A DNA stretch of 64,000 nt from Erpobdella octoculata (Eukaryota; Annelida; Clitellata; Hirudinida; Erpobdellidae): NCBI GenBank assembly GCA_963978895.1, contig OZ022241.1, forward strand, positions 40,850,030-40,914,029. The letters are read 5' to 3'. Positions 12,110 to 24,202 of the stretch are shown here, one piece after another. The notes under the pieces were generated by a model. It had not been told where the DNA came from, did no database searches, and worked only from the letters and a program-made list of their open reading frames with translations. How positions within the stretch are numbered: position 1 is the first letter of the stretch; each line of letters starts with the position of its first letter. The position numbers and the translations under genes were made by a program.

Positions 12110-13035
12110 TTACGCAGAAATGTGCTTGCAGACCACGAAGGTGCCGCCAAGACCGGGGCAGTCGTGGTATCCACATCCGATTCTCATCAACAGCGACCCA
12201 ATGAGCTAATAATAAGCGCAAGATAAACCACAGACAACAAATTAATTTATTTTATATTTTAATTAACCAAATGTTTTTTTATAAAAAAATAAAATAAATA
12301 AAACCTACAGCAAAGTATTCACTGCATCCAGGTACTTCGCAGTTTCTCTGGAGAGCTTCTTCTCCGTTCTTAACCCAAGTATTCAAAGCTGTAAGAAGAA
12401 TTTCGTCTTTGCTATTGACGACGATTTTGAGAGCATCTTCGATTCCTTCGTTGAAACAAGTTTTGGACAAGAAATTTGATTCTCCTGTCAATACGTCGTC
12501 CCATAACTGCAAACGATAAACAAGACAATAAAGAAATAAATTTAGGTGATTTTACTAGATGAAGACGAACAGCTCAATGGTTAAGACCTTTGATTAAAAC
12601 AAAAAATTTCAAAGCGTATAAAGTTTTTTTTAATTTTATTTTTCATCACACCGTCAAACAACGGTTTTCTATTACTTGTTGTTGTTGTTGCCCATCATTT
12701 TCAACCTGTTGCAACCGGTTTTTGTTTTCGGGCGATTACCGACATCACTCGTTGCGCTGGTAACGACACGGGGTTTTGAACTACCGACCTTCAAATCTAC
12801 AAACGACAGACCCTCATCGCCGCTGCTATACCATCAGCAGCCCATACGTTTGCAGAACTTAAAAAAATGGTTCATTCTTACTTACGGTATCCAAAGAATC
12901 TGAAGATCTCATCTTTTTCAGTGCTTCGAGAAACGTTTCACCATCTTGTTCGGCGAACGGTTCAGCTCTTCCATGTCCAGCAATAAAGAGAACAGCCAAT
13001 AAGAGCATTTCGATTCTCATCTTCATCATCATCAT
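12110..13035 (-). CDS. Small secreted six-cysteine protein 2 (family not recognised)
   Basis: Exons 12886-13035, 12309-12506 and 12110-12205 join in phase 0 to a 147-residue protein with GT-AG introns. The N-terminus has four ATG codons in a row from 13035, then KMRIEMLLLAVLFIAGHGRA, a signal peptide probably cleaved after GRA. An internal Met ten codons in could also initiate. The mature chain parallels gene 1: WDDVL, SKTC, NWVK-like helix, QRNCEVPGC, GCGYHDC and VVC, so all six cysteines are kept. Exon 2 is only about 45% identical to gene 1 by eye, while exon 3 is 26/31 identical. Function unknown; secretion and a disulphide-bonded C-terminal half are inferred. Confidence 0.78.
12676..12842 (-). 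mobile_element. tRNA-derived SINE, minus strand
   Basis: On the minus strand the element starts GATGGTATAGCAGCGGCGAT (A-box-like), has GGTAGTTCAAAACCCC (B-box-like) about 40 nt further on, then CGTTACCAGCG and a 3' tail of AAC triplets (GGGCAACAACAACAACAAG). The A/B box spacing fits a pol III promoter of tRNA type. It lies in intron 1 of secreted-protein gene 2, in the same orientation as the gene. A plus-strand relative is at 58088-58230. Confidence 0.65.
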
Positions 13036-13469
13036 TGTTGTTGTTGTTGTTGCTATTTTCCTTTAGAATTATTTAATTCAATTTGTTCTATATTTTCTAG
13101 TTTAATAATATAAGTTTTCTAATTTTATGTAATATGGTCTTTTGACAAATTTTAACATTTTACTGTTAAACTTAACAGTAATTAAGTTAAGACCAACTTT
13201 AACTACCTACACAATGTTGGAGCTAATTTTTGAGCGCAACGATCCCAAAAAGTGTTTTAGGGTCAGCGTTGTGTTATTATATAGCCAGGTAAATGAAACT
13301 TGAGGCTGATATAGAAAGTTATGATGATGATCGTTACTTACACAGATGCATCTTTAACTGTGTATTATAGAGTTGTTTAACTGTAGGGGGGCAGGAAAAA
13401 CATATGTCCCGGATGCCAGTTTAATACTTTGTCCCTGGCGGCCAAATTCAGTAATTACGCCTCTGGTGT

Positions 13470-13837
13470 CAGGCACGTAACCAGGAATTTCTGACGGAGG
13501 GGCACATTTTCGCAAAAAAAAAACTTTTACCATGGATATCATTCCCTTCCCCCATAATAAATATTTAGCCGTTTAACAGACATTTTGGAACCAAAAACTA
13601 TTTCGGCTAAGCTTTTGCATTTTTCATATGTTCATATTTTAGGTGTTTATATAAAACTAACTAAAAAAAATTCCGCCCTTTTAAAAAACTAAACTTACGT
13701 AACTGCGGAGGTGTTTAACACATGGCAAATAGTGTTGGGAAAATGCCCAAGATACCCTCTTGATCAGCTAAAAATGTGTCGAAATTTCTGACGGGGAGAC
13801 ATTCACTTATTCCCCCCCCCCTCTGGCTACGCGCCTT
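13470..13837. mobile_element. hAT-type MITE with 8-bp target duplication
   Basis: The left terminus AGGCACGTAACCAG and the reverse complement of the right terminus AGGCGCGTAGCCAG match at 12 of 14 positions. The flanks are TCTGGTGT and TCTGGTGG, a 7/8 match that fits the 8-bp duplication made by hAT transposases. The interior (about 370 bp) is non-coding and has poly(G)/poly(C) at the two ends. Confidence 0.7.
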
Positions 13838-14063
13838 TCTGGTGGTATACAATCGATAACAGTATAAATAACCGATCAGTTAAAATTTGGCTTCTGAGAC
13901 AATTCAAGCGTTAAGCTGCCTGATTGTGTCAGGTGTAAACGAGCAAGTCATCTTTGAACGTTTGTCTCTCGTCTCTTCAAACTTAAGGAGATTAAAATAA
14001 TATAATATAAAATGAATAAAATAAATAAAAGTAAATAAATAAAAATGCGTATTTTAACTCACT

Positions 14064-14193
14064 AAATTTCTCCGTTACGCGTGTTTTTATTCAACTGATG
14101 AACGCTCTGGTTTAAACCCCGCATTCACCACGGTTTAGTTTAGAGCAGAGGTTCATCAAATAAATTAATAAAAAACGCGTAAAGGAGAAATTT
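14064..14193. repeat. Imperfect inverted repeat, arms about 50 bp
   Basis: The left arm AAATTTCTCCGTTACGCG continues to GATGAACGCTCTG; the right arm from 14143 is its reverse complement with a few mismatches (AGAGGTTCATC ... CGCGTAAAGGAGAAATTT). A loop of about 30 bp separates them. The shape fits a foldback MITE; no target duplication was identified. Confidence 0.65.
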
Positions 14194-14277
14194 TAAAAAT
14201 TTTAAAATGCTTCGGTGAGTGTGGTTGATAACATGGTGAATAAAAAAACACGCCCTATGCTTCTGGCGAACAATTAC

Positions 14278-14327
14278 CACTGATCTCTATAATATAAGTA
14301 AGTTAGTTTTATATATAGAGATCAGTG
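14278..14327. repeat. Short hairpin, 18-bp arms
   Basis: CACTGATCTCTATAATATA at 14278 pairs with TATATATAGAGATCAGTG ending at 14327, nearly perfect, with a 14-bp loop. Confidence 0.7.
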
Positions 14328-14644
14328 ACGTTAACAACCAACGGTTCGAATACATTTGATCAAATTCCTATAACTATCAATCCTGCTAGGAAAATACAGT
14401 GATCTTTACATTTAATTTTTTTTCATTATGGGGTCGTTTCTCAAATATAAAAAGCCTAGCATTGTTTAACGAACAAAAATCTCTGCAAACTCAGATATAA
14501 AGATAACTTTAATCAATGTACTGAGTAAAATAAATAAATTATTTAAAAAATAAAATTACGTGTTTACTAAATTATTTTTCATTTTATTATTTATTATAGC
14601 ATTTAAAACATTATCGCTAATAAACAGTTGCTGTTCTTTGTGTT

Positions 14645-14679
14645 AGAAGTGATACTTCCTTTTTGACTCTGATATTTCG
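14645..14679 (+). promoter_or_regulatory. Probable RPL15 5' UTR exon with pyrimidine-rich (TOP-like) start
   Basis: CTTCCTTTTTGACTC at about 14655 is followed at 14680 by the strong donor GTAGGT, and the coding exon begins with an acceptor at 14826. Ribosomal-protein genes usually start transcription in a pyrimidine tract and have a short non-coding first exon. The exact start is inferred. Confidence 0.45.
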
Positions 14680-14832
14680 GTAGGTTAACGTGCCTTTTCA
14701 TCAGGTTCCAAAATAATTGTAAATAATAGTTTTAGAGTTTTATCGTTTTGTTATAGCTTTCAATGAAACGGATTTACAATTTATTCATTTTTGTACGGAT
14801 TCTAACGATTGGTTTTAAACTTTTAGTCAGAC

Positions 14833-15632
14833 ATGGGCGCCTACAAGTACATGGACGAGTTGTACCGTAAGAAGCAGTCGGATGTTATGCGCTTCGTGCA
14901 GCGCATCCGATGCTGGTTTTTGCGCCAGATGAGCACTGTTCACCGTGCCCCTAGACCTACCAGACCAGAGAAAGCTAGGCGTCTCGGATACAAAGCTAAG
15001 CAAGGTTCGTATTTACGTTATGTTGATTTCCTCTCTAAAGGTTTCTAGTGGGCGATAATGGATATTTCCAGCTTTTAAATTTGAGTATTGGTTTTTATAG
15101 GGTTCGTGATCTACAGAATCCGCATTCGTCGTGGTGGTCGCAAGAGGCCAGCCCCGAAAGGACAGGTTTATGGCAAGCCTAAGAGTGTTGGTATTAACCA
15201 GCTTAAAAATCAGAGGTCCCTCCAGGCTGTTGCTGAGGTTAGTTATTTGATATCTTTAATTTAAATAAAATTAATTTTGAGTGCTGTATTTATTTTATCC
15301 ATTACTTTATTAATTTATTTATCAAGGAAAGAGTTGGCAGAAAATGCAAGGCCTTGAGAATACTCAACAGTTATTGGATCGGACAGGACTCTACCTACAA
15401 GTACTTTGAGGTCATCTGTGTTGATCCCATGCACAAAGCCATCCGACGTGACCCCGAGATCCAGTGGATCTGCAAGCCTGTGCACAAGCACAGAGAAATG
15501 CGTGGTCTCACGTCTGCCAACAAAAAGAGCAGAGGATTGGGCAAGGGTCATGGTTATTCCAAGACCACTGGTGGATCAAGAAAAGCCAACTGGAAGCGTC
15601 GCAACACCATCGAGATGCACAGGAAGAGGTGA
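14833..15632 (+). CDS. RPL15: Ribosomal protein L15 (eL15), large subunit
   Basis: Coding exons 14833-15004, 15101-15237 and 15327-15632 join in phase to exactly 204 residues, the usual animal length. The start [20 protein letters not shown] follows an acceptor at 14826 by six bases. Signature stretches are [44 protein letters not shown] and [12 protein letters not shown], with the C-terminus NTIEMHRKR. The protein sits in the 60S subunit near the base of the L1 side and is essential. All three coding exons lack disruptions and no processed-pseudogene features are seen. The WICKPVHKH and MHRKR segments look more like protostome than vertebrate L15. Confidence 0.97.
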
Positions 15633-15681
15633 AGAGAAAAATAAGACATTGTCAAATTTGCTGCAGTGGATGTTATTACTT

Positions 15682-15687
15682 AATAAA
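15682..15687 (+). terminator. RPL15 poly(A) signal
   Basis: AATAAA 50 nt after the TGA, giving a short 3' UTR as expected for a ribosomal-protein mRNA. Confidence 0.7.
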
Positions 15688-15944
15688 AATTTCATTGTAA
15701 AGTGACTGTCCTGTAGTTTGACTTCAGTATCATGATACATGCTTTATAGTCATGCATGCACTGCAACAATTGTTTTAATGGTGGGATTCCTAGAGTGTTA
15801 TTATAGTGGCATGCACACAAGTTTGTAAAATTCTTAGGTGATTGCTTATTATTATTAATTGAATAAGGCGTAAGGCACATTGCCTTCTTGCCTCTCAGTC
15901 ACAATCAACCGCTGCACAATCCCCACACATGTCTCCTCGTCAAC

Positions 15945-16365
15945 CACGCCTCATCTAAATTGTTTTTGTTTCATTAATTGTTTCTGAGGAAACTACTTTA
16001 TCCTTCAAATTATTCCATAAACTGGTCACTCTTGGGGGAAAACTGTATTTCCTTATGTCTTTATGTGCCTGTAGAACGACTAGTTTGATTGAGTTTCCTC
16101 TCGTTCTCTTGTTTCCATCAACTTTAAGGCTGGAGAACAATTTTTATCGTAAAAACCCTTGAGAATTTTAAAGGTCTCGATCATGTCACCCGGTCTCTTC
16201 TGTACTTTAGGGTAGGCAAGTATTTTTACACTTTCAGTATTTTCGTTGCCCTCTTTTGTACTTTTTCCAATTCCTTCATTAACCCAATTGTCTGAGGCGA
16301 CCAGATACTAACGGCATACTCAAGCCTGCTTCTTACCAGCAACGTATAAGCTCTCTAACATTTTT
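15945..16365 (-). mobile_element. Decayed LINE fragment (CR1/Jockey-group reverse transcriptase end)
   Basis: Read on the minus strand, degenerate frames give LVRSRLEYAVSIWSPQ, then MKELEKVQKRATKIL, then GDMIETFKILKGFYD, then KRTRGNSIKLVVLQAHKDIR and a WNNL motif. This order (LExxxxVWSP, QRRATK, DMIxxYKIL, TRGHxxKL, VxxWNxLP) is the standard C-terminal part of non-LTR retrotransposon ORF2. A stop and a small deletion after KILKV show it is inactive. Confidence 0.82.
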
Positions 16366-16369
16366 GGAA

Positions 16370-17940
16370 AAATTTTGTGGGTTCAATGTAGAGATCAAAC
16401 ATGGTGCACAATGATTTAATGATTGCAACAAAAGCATGCAGTTTAACATTATTATTTAAACTGAGAATTTTGGTTAATAGGAGAGTGTTTTTGAATACCA
16501 TCACCAAACAGATTCACATATGAGTTGGCATGAAAGAGTTTTATCTGTGAGCTTTGGTAATAAAGTGTGGCCATGATATTTTTTGTACCATTACGGATTA
16601 TTTTGAAATGGTTCATTATAGGTTGGTAGGTATGTCTACCAAATAATTTCATGTTCATTTATTCGTATGTCCCTGTTAAACCGCATGGACTAACAATCAC
16701 GTACAGTAATAAAGGAAAATATATAAGTGGGTCTGTAGTTGTTTCCTAAAAAAATAGAATAAAAATAAATAAATGATTAAAACTAGTGTATACATGATCC
16801 AAGGTTTTAATTCTTTCAGTATTTGATGTCTCAATACAGTATTCGACTTACAAAGTTTCTTCACTGGCAGAACAAAATCATGGTGTTGAACATGCAGCTT
16901 ATATTTGAGTCTAGTATGGGGGCAGCATTGGTCTCAAAACATACCCATCGTTGACCAGTATACACTGGTACAGTCCTCTGTTGGCTTTGTGACATCTCTT
17001 CAAAGCTTCCTCCACAGTACAGATTATGCCTGTATGATCTGTTTGGGAAAAATTTAACTCTCTGTATCTCGCTAGTCCACTCCATGCAGATGATTGTTCT
17101 TTGTCAGCTGTAAAACAAAATAAATTTGAAAAGACGGTTCAATACACCTGATGGTCCTGCCCGGGTCAATTTTTCGTGGACTGAGGTCGGCCAGTTTCTA
17201 CTTAGCAAAAAACCTCGGCCCGTTTTGATAACCCTATAAAAAGATCCTACTAGGCCATATCTCTATTACACTTACACGTGTTGTTTAAGTCATCCTTTTT
17301 AATTTCTCAAATTTGAGTCTCCATCCGATTCTTTTATCCCTTATGTCAACTAGCAATTTATTTTAAATATTGATACAAGATTCACTGACAATCTTCTAGT
17401 CGAGTGGTTTTTAACATGTTTAACATTAACAAAAAAAAAATACCAGAAGAACAAGCTAAGTCAAGTTATATGTAAAGAGTATTTAAAAAAACTTTGTTTC
17501 AGTACATTTGTTTAAAAGAACGTTAAAGCTACTTATAAGGATATAAAATGAATGAGACTGAAAATCGACAAGACTTCAACTAAAGCATACATTTAAAATA
17601 TTAAATTTTAAAACAATTAAAAACTAAAGTTATACTAAAAAAAAAACTCAGTAGTTTTATTTTTGCAGTCGAAATCTACAGCGCAACACCATTTATAGCT
17701 TCTTATTGTTAACTAAAAGTAGCATATAAAAGTGTATGGTCCTAATATTATTAATAATAAGCTCTTCGATAAATGTTCTTTTTCAGCATCTATAAAAGCA
17801 GGTGCGTTCAAGTCCATTTGAGTATCTTGTGCTAAGTTCGAATTTATGCAAACTTTCGTTTCTCCTTGCCGCGGCTTTAGTGCATACAAATTGCAGATAA
17901 ATTAAATTAATAAGTAACGCCGTATTTATTTTCTTCTTCA
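16370..17940. other. Intergenic region upstream of TRRAP
   Basis: No exon supported. A possible TRRAP 5' UTR exon begins after the acceptor TTCTTCTTCAACAG at 17944. Minus-strand open stretches near 16450-16660 and 16860-17085 show no recognisable motif. Confidence 0.45.
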
Positions 17941-18043
17941 ACAGGTTGAGTTGAAATACTGAGTAAGAATCTTCAAGTGAAGCCTGTAATAAATTTAAGT
18001 TATCTTACGTCGAAAGATAATTTAAAAAGACAAGTCCGGCGAA

Positions 18044-21000
18044 ATGTCTGGTGAGAAGTATTTCATGTTGTTAAATAAAATATTTATTAGGGATAGTTGT
18101 ATACAGCTGACTATTTCACAAGCGGACAAGAAACTCTTTTTTTTAACAAAAATTCTTCCAGAAAAAGAAAGTGTAAAAAATAGTTATTTCAACGACTTGA
18201 AACAGGTGGAATATAATATATAAGAGCAAATTTCACTTTACATTTACATTATGATAATAATAATAATAATACAATTTGTAATGTGCCATATGTCAATTGT
18301 TTGTAAAGATATACACAAAATTGATTCACAGGCACGATAAGTTTTTTTGTATTCTAATTTTTTTGTCTCTCGTGAAGCAGAAAATTTTTGCCACAACCTA
18401 AAATACAATTTATTGCTACTTGTTGTTCTTCACTGTTAAATAGTAGGTTTATTATGAAAGTGCAGAGTGAGTTATTTTGTGAAAAAAATTTATATGTAGT
18501 GTATATATTAGATATATTAATTATTACTGTTACTAATTATTAAAAAATTAAGTTACTTTGAGTGAGTTAGCTAGTTTTTACAACTTAACTAACAAAACTA
18601 CTTACTAATGAATGTGTACGGGTCATATTTCTTTCATGTGATATATTATTTTAGAGAGTTTTAAATGCTGAAATTATTTTTCTTTAACAAAATTGTTTTT
18701 ATAATCTTGTAGTTCTTGGTCTACATTGATTTTGTATTAAACAACTAGTAGGTTTAATATGTTAAACTGAAGAAATCGCTCTGAGGTTGTTGACAAATTG
18801 AATTTAAAAGCGGCCGTATACTGTTAGTAAAAGTTAATTTATATTCATTCAAGGTCCGTTGACACCGGGTTCCAGGATGAACCCTTTAAGTCCACAGGAC
18901 CCCATCACTCAGCTGAACACCTTCAAGTCGTATGTAGCCATAATCGGAGACCCGGCAACCAACAGTAATTTCTTTAATTATTTATTTTAATTTATTACAA
19001 TCTTTGCTTTGTTTTTTTTCATATTTAAGTGGGGTGTTCAGTGCTATTTCGATCGTAGTTCAAATTAGGGTTTCTGTGAGATATTTTGGAAGCTGTTCAA
19101 AGCGGGCATTGCCCTTATATATTTTTGTTCGGGTTTTCGATATTAAATTATTGTCAATATTTTATTATCTCATAATTATATATTTCTAATTGGCTCTACT
19201 GTTTTATAATTTTAAACTTTATATTTTATAACCTTAAAATATTAAAATATGTTTTAATTTATCTTGTTTGTATTGTCTTTATCTTGATTTCATGTGTATT
19301 ATTGTAAGTCACCATATATCTTTTTCTCGATCAAATTCATTTTGCTGATGTGAGCTTTAAAATAATTTTTAAGAACTAAATTTTAGTTTAAATTGGGAAT
19401 TACTTTTTTTATTTATATATATATATTTTTTAATTTCTATAATTTGGCAGTGAATTTGTTTTTTATTATTTATTTTACCAGTAGCTGAGAAGAAGCTGAA
19501 AGCGGCCCAGGAGCTGTGCGAGAGCTTCGAGGTTAGTAAAAGAGCAGGAGGGGGGGGGGGTTTCTCGTCATCGTCACCATTTATTTTTTTTGAAGCGTCA
19601 CTTTTATCGCTCGATAAGAGAAAAACTTTCTAATAATAAAATAAATTAAGCGAATGCGGACATTCGACGGCGCTTCATACTTTCAATTCAACGACTTGCA
19701 GCTCATAGGCTCCCTGCCGCAGTACCCGCAGTTCATCGGAGAGGCCGTGAAAGTCTTCTTGAAGCTCCTGCAGGAGAGCGAGCCGGTCTTCATCTCGGAA
19801 TACACCAATCAGGTCGGTGTTAGCAATTCATTGGTCGAATTCATTGATGGAAAATTAAAATGAGTTTCTCGAATAAATTATAATTTAATTAATTGCATTT
19901 AAAATTGATTCTGTTACTTTGGAAGTTACCTATTTTTTATAATTTATATTAAATAATTATAATTTAATAAATTTAATTTATTGCGTTTTAAATTGATTCT
20001 CTAAATTAGAAAGAAACATGTTTTTTTTTCTCAACCCTCCAGCAACTGAGGAAGATGCTGCTCGAACTGATACACAGGATTCCGTCGAACGATCACCTCA
20101 AACCCTACGTGGCGTCCATTCTCTCGCTCATGTTCCACCTGCTCAAGGTACGCCGGTCGAATGAATTCACTTTTACTCTTTGTTTACGTAATGTCTCTGT
20201 TTCTATTGAATATTTTCAATGCATAGTTAACGCACACCGAAAAAAGGTTTAACCTCGTAGGTCATAGTAATAATAATAATAATAATAATAATACAATTTG
20301 TTATGCGCCATATGTCAATTGTTTGTATAGATATACATAAAATTGGGTAGTACTTTCATTTATCTGAAACATTCAGGACAATAGTTGTTTATAAATAATA
20401 TGCTTACTAATCTTTTTTTTTTAAGTTTATTAATTTGTTGTTGCAGTATTACCAAGACAACAAAAACGTTTTTTGATTGGTGGATTTTTGTTTATTTTTT
20501 AATCCCAGGTGGACTGCGAAGACAACGTCCTCGTGGCTCTTCGCATCATCATCGAGTTGAGCAAGCAGTTTCGACCTCAGTACAATGCTGACGTTAGTGG
20601 TTCTCTCTCTTTTTTTGGTGTCGTTACTATCTTTTTCTTTCTTTCTCGCTCTCTCTCTCTCTTTGCTCTTTGGCTATGTTTATCTTTCTCTCTCTCTCTT
20701 TCTCTCTTTCCCTTCCTCCATCTATCTATCCACCCCTTTCTTTTTCCAACAATCTATCTAACCATTCAGATTTACAAATTGATGATCGGTCGATTGTCTC
20801 TAATTGATATAATTAAGTCATACGTTATAATTATCCCAAATCGATATAATTGAGTCATATATTATAATTATTGCTGCTTCGTAACATACAATTCTTCGTA
20901 ACATACAATTCTTCGTAACATGCATTTCTTCGTAACATGGAATTCTTCGTAACATACATTTCTTAGTAACATACATTTCTTCGTAACATACAATTCTTCG

Positions 21001-24000
21001 TAACATACATTTCTTCGTAACATACATTTCTTCGTAACATACATTTCTTCGTAACATACAATTCTTCGTAACATACAATTCTTCGTAACATACATTTCTT
21101 CGTAACATACAATTCTTCGTAACATACATTTCTTCGTAACATACATTTCTTCGTAACATACATTTCTTCGTAACATACAATTCTTCGTAACATACAATTC
21201 TTCGTAACATACATTTCTTCGTAACATACATTTCTTCGTAACACATATTTCTTCGTAACATACGTTTCTTCGAAACATACAATTCTTCGTAACACACATT
21301 TCTTCGTAACATACAATTCTTCGTAACATACAATTCTTCGTAACATACAATTCTTCGTAACATACAATTCTTCGTAACATACATTTCTTCGTAACATACA
21401 TTTCTTCGATCGAAACCAGGTGGCGAACTTCCTAAGGTACGTGAAAGACATCTACAAACTGCTGCCCACTCACACGGACAAGCTGTTTGAGCATCGGACG
21501 CAGTTCAAGGTGTCCGACATCGGAGAGGCGGACGTCAAAGCCCTCCTCCAGGAGATATTCGTCATGACGACCATCGTCACGGAGAAGAAAAACTCCGAAA
21601 ACCAGAACGTCAGCGTTAGTGAAAATACCGTCATTCGCTTGTTTATCTTAATGAATCGTGAATATGCAAACGCGACATGCTTAATTTTAATTGGTCGAGC
21701 CTTTTTTATTTATATTTATATTTTTTTTTCTCGCGACCTTCCCAGTACAACTTGCTGCCGAGAGCCGAGAAGTCCTTGAAGGTTTTGGCTGAGCTGCCGA
21801 TCATAGTCGTTCTCATGTACCAGCTGTACAAGCAGCAGGCCCACGCTGAAGTAGCTGAGTTCATACCGCTTGTTATGACAACGATAAGCATGCAGCCTAC
21901 TCAGCAACAAAGGTGAGTCGGTGGGTGGGTGGGTTAGGTGGACACGGGTGTTTAGATGTGAGAGCCGGGGGGGAGGATTTTGGGAGTGAATTTTGCCGGA
22001 TGCGACTGTTGGGGATTGTAGGGGTGAAATTTGATACAAGGGGATTGGTCTAAAAGTGCTTGAGTTCAGAGTTCAGAGGGTTGATCCGTTGTGATGACCC
22101 CTTTTTTTATACGAGCTTCATTAGGGATTCATCCATCAATCCATCCATCCATCCATCAGTCTCTTCATTCAATTATCAATCATTCCATCCATCCTTCCAT
22201 CCATCAGTCTTTCCATTTATCAATCCATCCATGCATCAGTCTCTCCATTCAAATCACAATCATTCCATCCATCCATCAGTCTTTCCATTTATCAATCAAT
22301 CAATCCATGCATCAATCAGTCTCTTCATTCAATTATCAATCATTCCATCCATCCATCAGTCTTTCCATTTTTCCATTTTTATCAATCAATCAATTCATCC
22401 ATACATCAACCAGTTTCTTCATTCAAATATCAATCATTCCATCCATCCATCCGTCAGTCTTTCTATTTATCAATCCATCCATCCATACATCAACCAGTCT
22501 CTTCATTCAAATATCAATCATTCCATCCATCAGTCTTTCCATTTATCAATCAATCCATCCATGCATCAATCAGTCTCTTCAATAATTCATTTTATCTCAC
22601 GCACAGAACGTCTGCCAACTTCAACAAAGAGGTCTACGTCGATTTCGCAGCCGCTCAGATCAAGACGCTGTCGTTCCTGGCCTACATCATCCGGATCTAC
22701 CAGGACCCGATAGCCGCACACTCCGCCCAGATGGTGCAGGGCATGCTCGACCTCTTCGCCCACTGTCCATCCGAGGTGGCTCATTTGCGTAAAGAGCTTC
22801 TCATTGCTGCGAGGCACATCCTCGCAACCGACCTTAGGATGAGTAAGTTTCGATGACGAATTACTTTTTTTATCATTTTTATTATTTTTTTTTTTTTTAT
22901 AACAAATTTACATTTTGCGGAATTGTTCGACGGGCAGAGTTTGTGCCTCACATCGAAAAGCTCTTCGACGAATCGATGCTCATCGGAACCGGATGGACCG
23001 CCCACGAATCACTCAGGTAAGCTCTTCCTCCGTCGCCATTTTTACACGCTTTTACTTAACTTGACTTCTCTGTCTGTCTGTCTGTCTGTCGTCAAATTTT
23101 GCAATCGATTTTTAACTAACTTCCCGATGAGCTAGAGACTTGAAAATTTAAAAATACTTCCGAACTGATTAACAATGCATTCTATCAAATTTTGGGATCG
23201 ATTGGACAAAATTTAATTGAATAATTATTTGTGATATTTTCGTCGAACTATTTATTGTCTATGCTAAAATGCTTGTTGTTTATGTAACAGAATGTGGCCT
23301 ACACAATCGATTATATAAAAGTGTGTTTTTAAAAAACTTTGTTTTTTGATTCACTTGTTTTTACATTGCAACAATAACCATCATGTTATCATCACACAAC
23401 TAATATTATAATCATCATCATCATGATTAATATTATAATCATCCTCATGATTAATATTATAATCATCATAATGATTAATATTATAATCATCCTCATGATT
23501 AATATTATAATCATCATAATGATTAATATTATAATCATCATCATGATCATCATGACTAATATTATAATCATCATTATCATGAATAATATTATAATCATCA
23601 TCAGCAGCAGCATCATCATCATGACTGCTATCGCTATGAACCTCAGTGTTCAATAACCACCTTATTACGCTTACTTTCTTACACGAGCGAATAACTTTTT
23701 TCTTTCTCCCGAACAGACCGCTGGCTTACAGCACCCTCGCCGACCTAGTCCACCACATACGGGGGAACCTGTCGCTGTCCGACCTCTCGATGGCCGTCAA
23801 CCTCTTCTCGAAGAACATCCACGACGACACACTGCCGACCGGCATTCAGAACATGAGCTGCAAGCTCCTGCTGAACCTTGTCGAGATCATCAGAGGCAAG
23901 AGCGACACGACGGACACGTGGAATGTGAGTTCTCCGGATCGTGCGTGCGTCGGCTTTCGTGCGCGCGTGCGCGTAAATATTTTTTGCAGGCGGACGGATG

Positions 24001-24144
24001 TGTGTTGAACGAACGAATCGCTGATTTTTGGCCCTCATATGATGACTTATTGAGTAGTTTTCAGCTATCCAATCATTAGATATAGATAACATGTTAATAT
24101 TATTATTGGTATTATTGTTGTTATTATTGTTATTATTATTATTA

Positions 24145-24202
<58 letters not shown>

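Larger units (their letters stand above)
13040..14640. other. Intergenic region between secreted gene 2 and RPL15
   Basis: Divergent intergenic space holding the promoters of both neighbours. Apart from the MITE and two inverted repeats listed separately, I see only AT-rich sequence. Confidence 0.5.

Noticed and set aside
15945..16365. Possible gene with KRTRGNSIKLV motif
   Set aside because: It is the C-terminal end of a non-LTR reverse transcriptase with a stop and a deletion.
16452..17085. Minus-strand open frames of 68 and 74 codons
   Set aside because: No motif, no paired splice sites and no similarity I can recognise.
20877..21406. CRISPR-like array
   Set aside because: Units are contiguous with no spacers, inside an animal gene intron.
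20818..21451. Long minus-strand ORFs in three frames with Met-Tyr-Val-Thr-Lys repeats
   Set aside because: They are translations of the 17-bp minisatellite; 17 is not a multiple of three, so all frames cycle through the same stop-free sequence.
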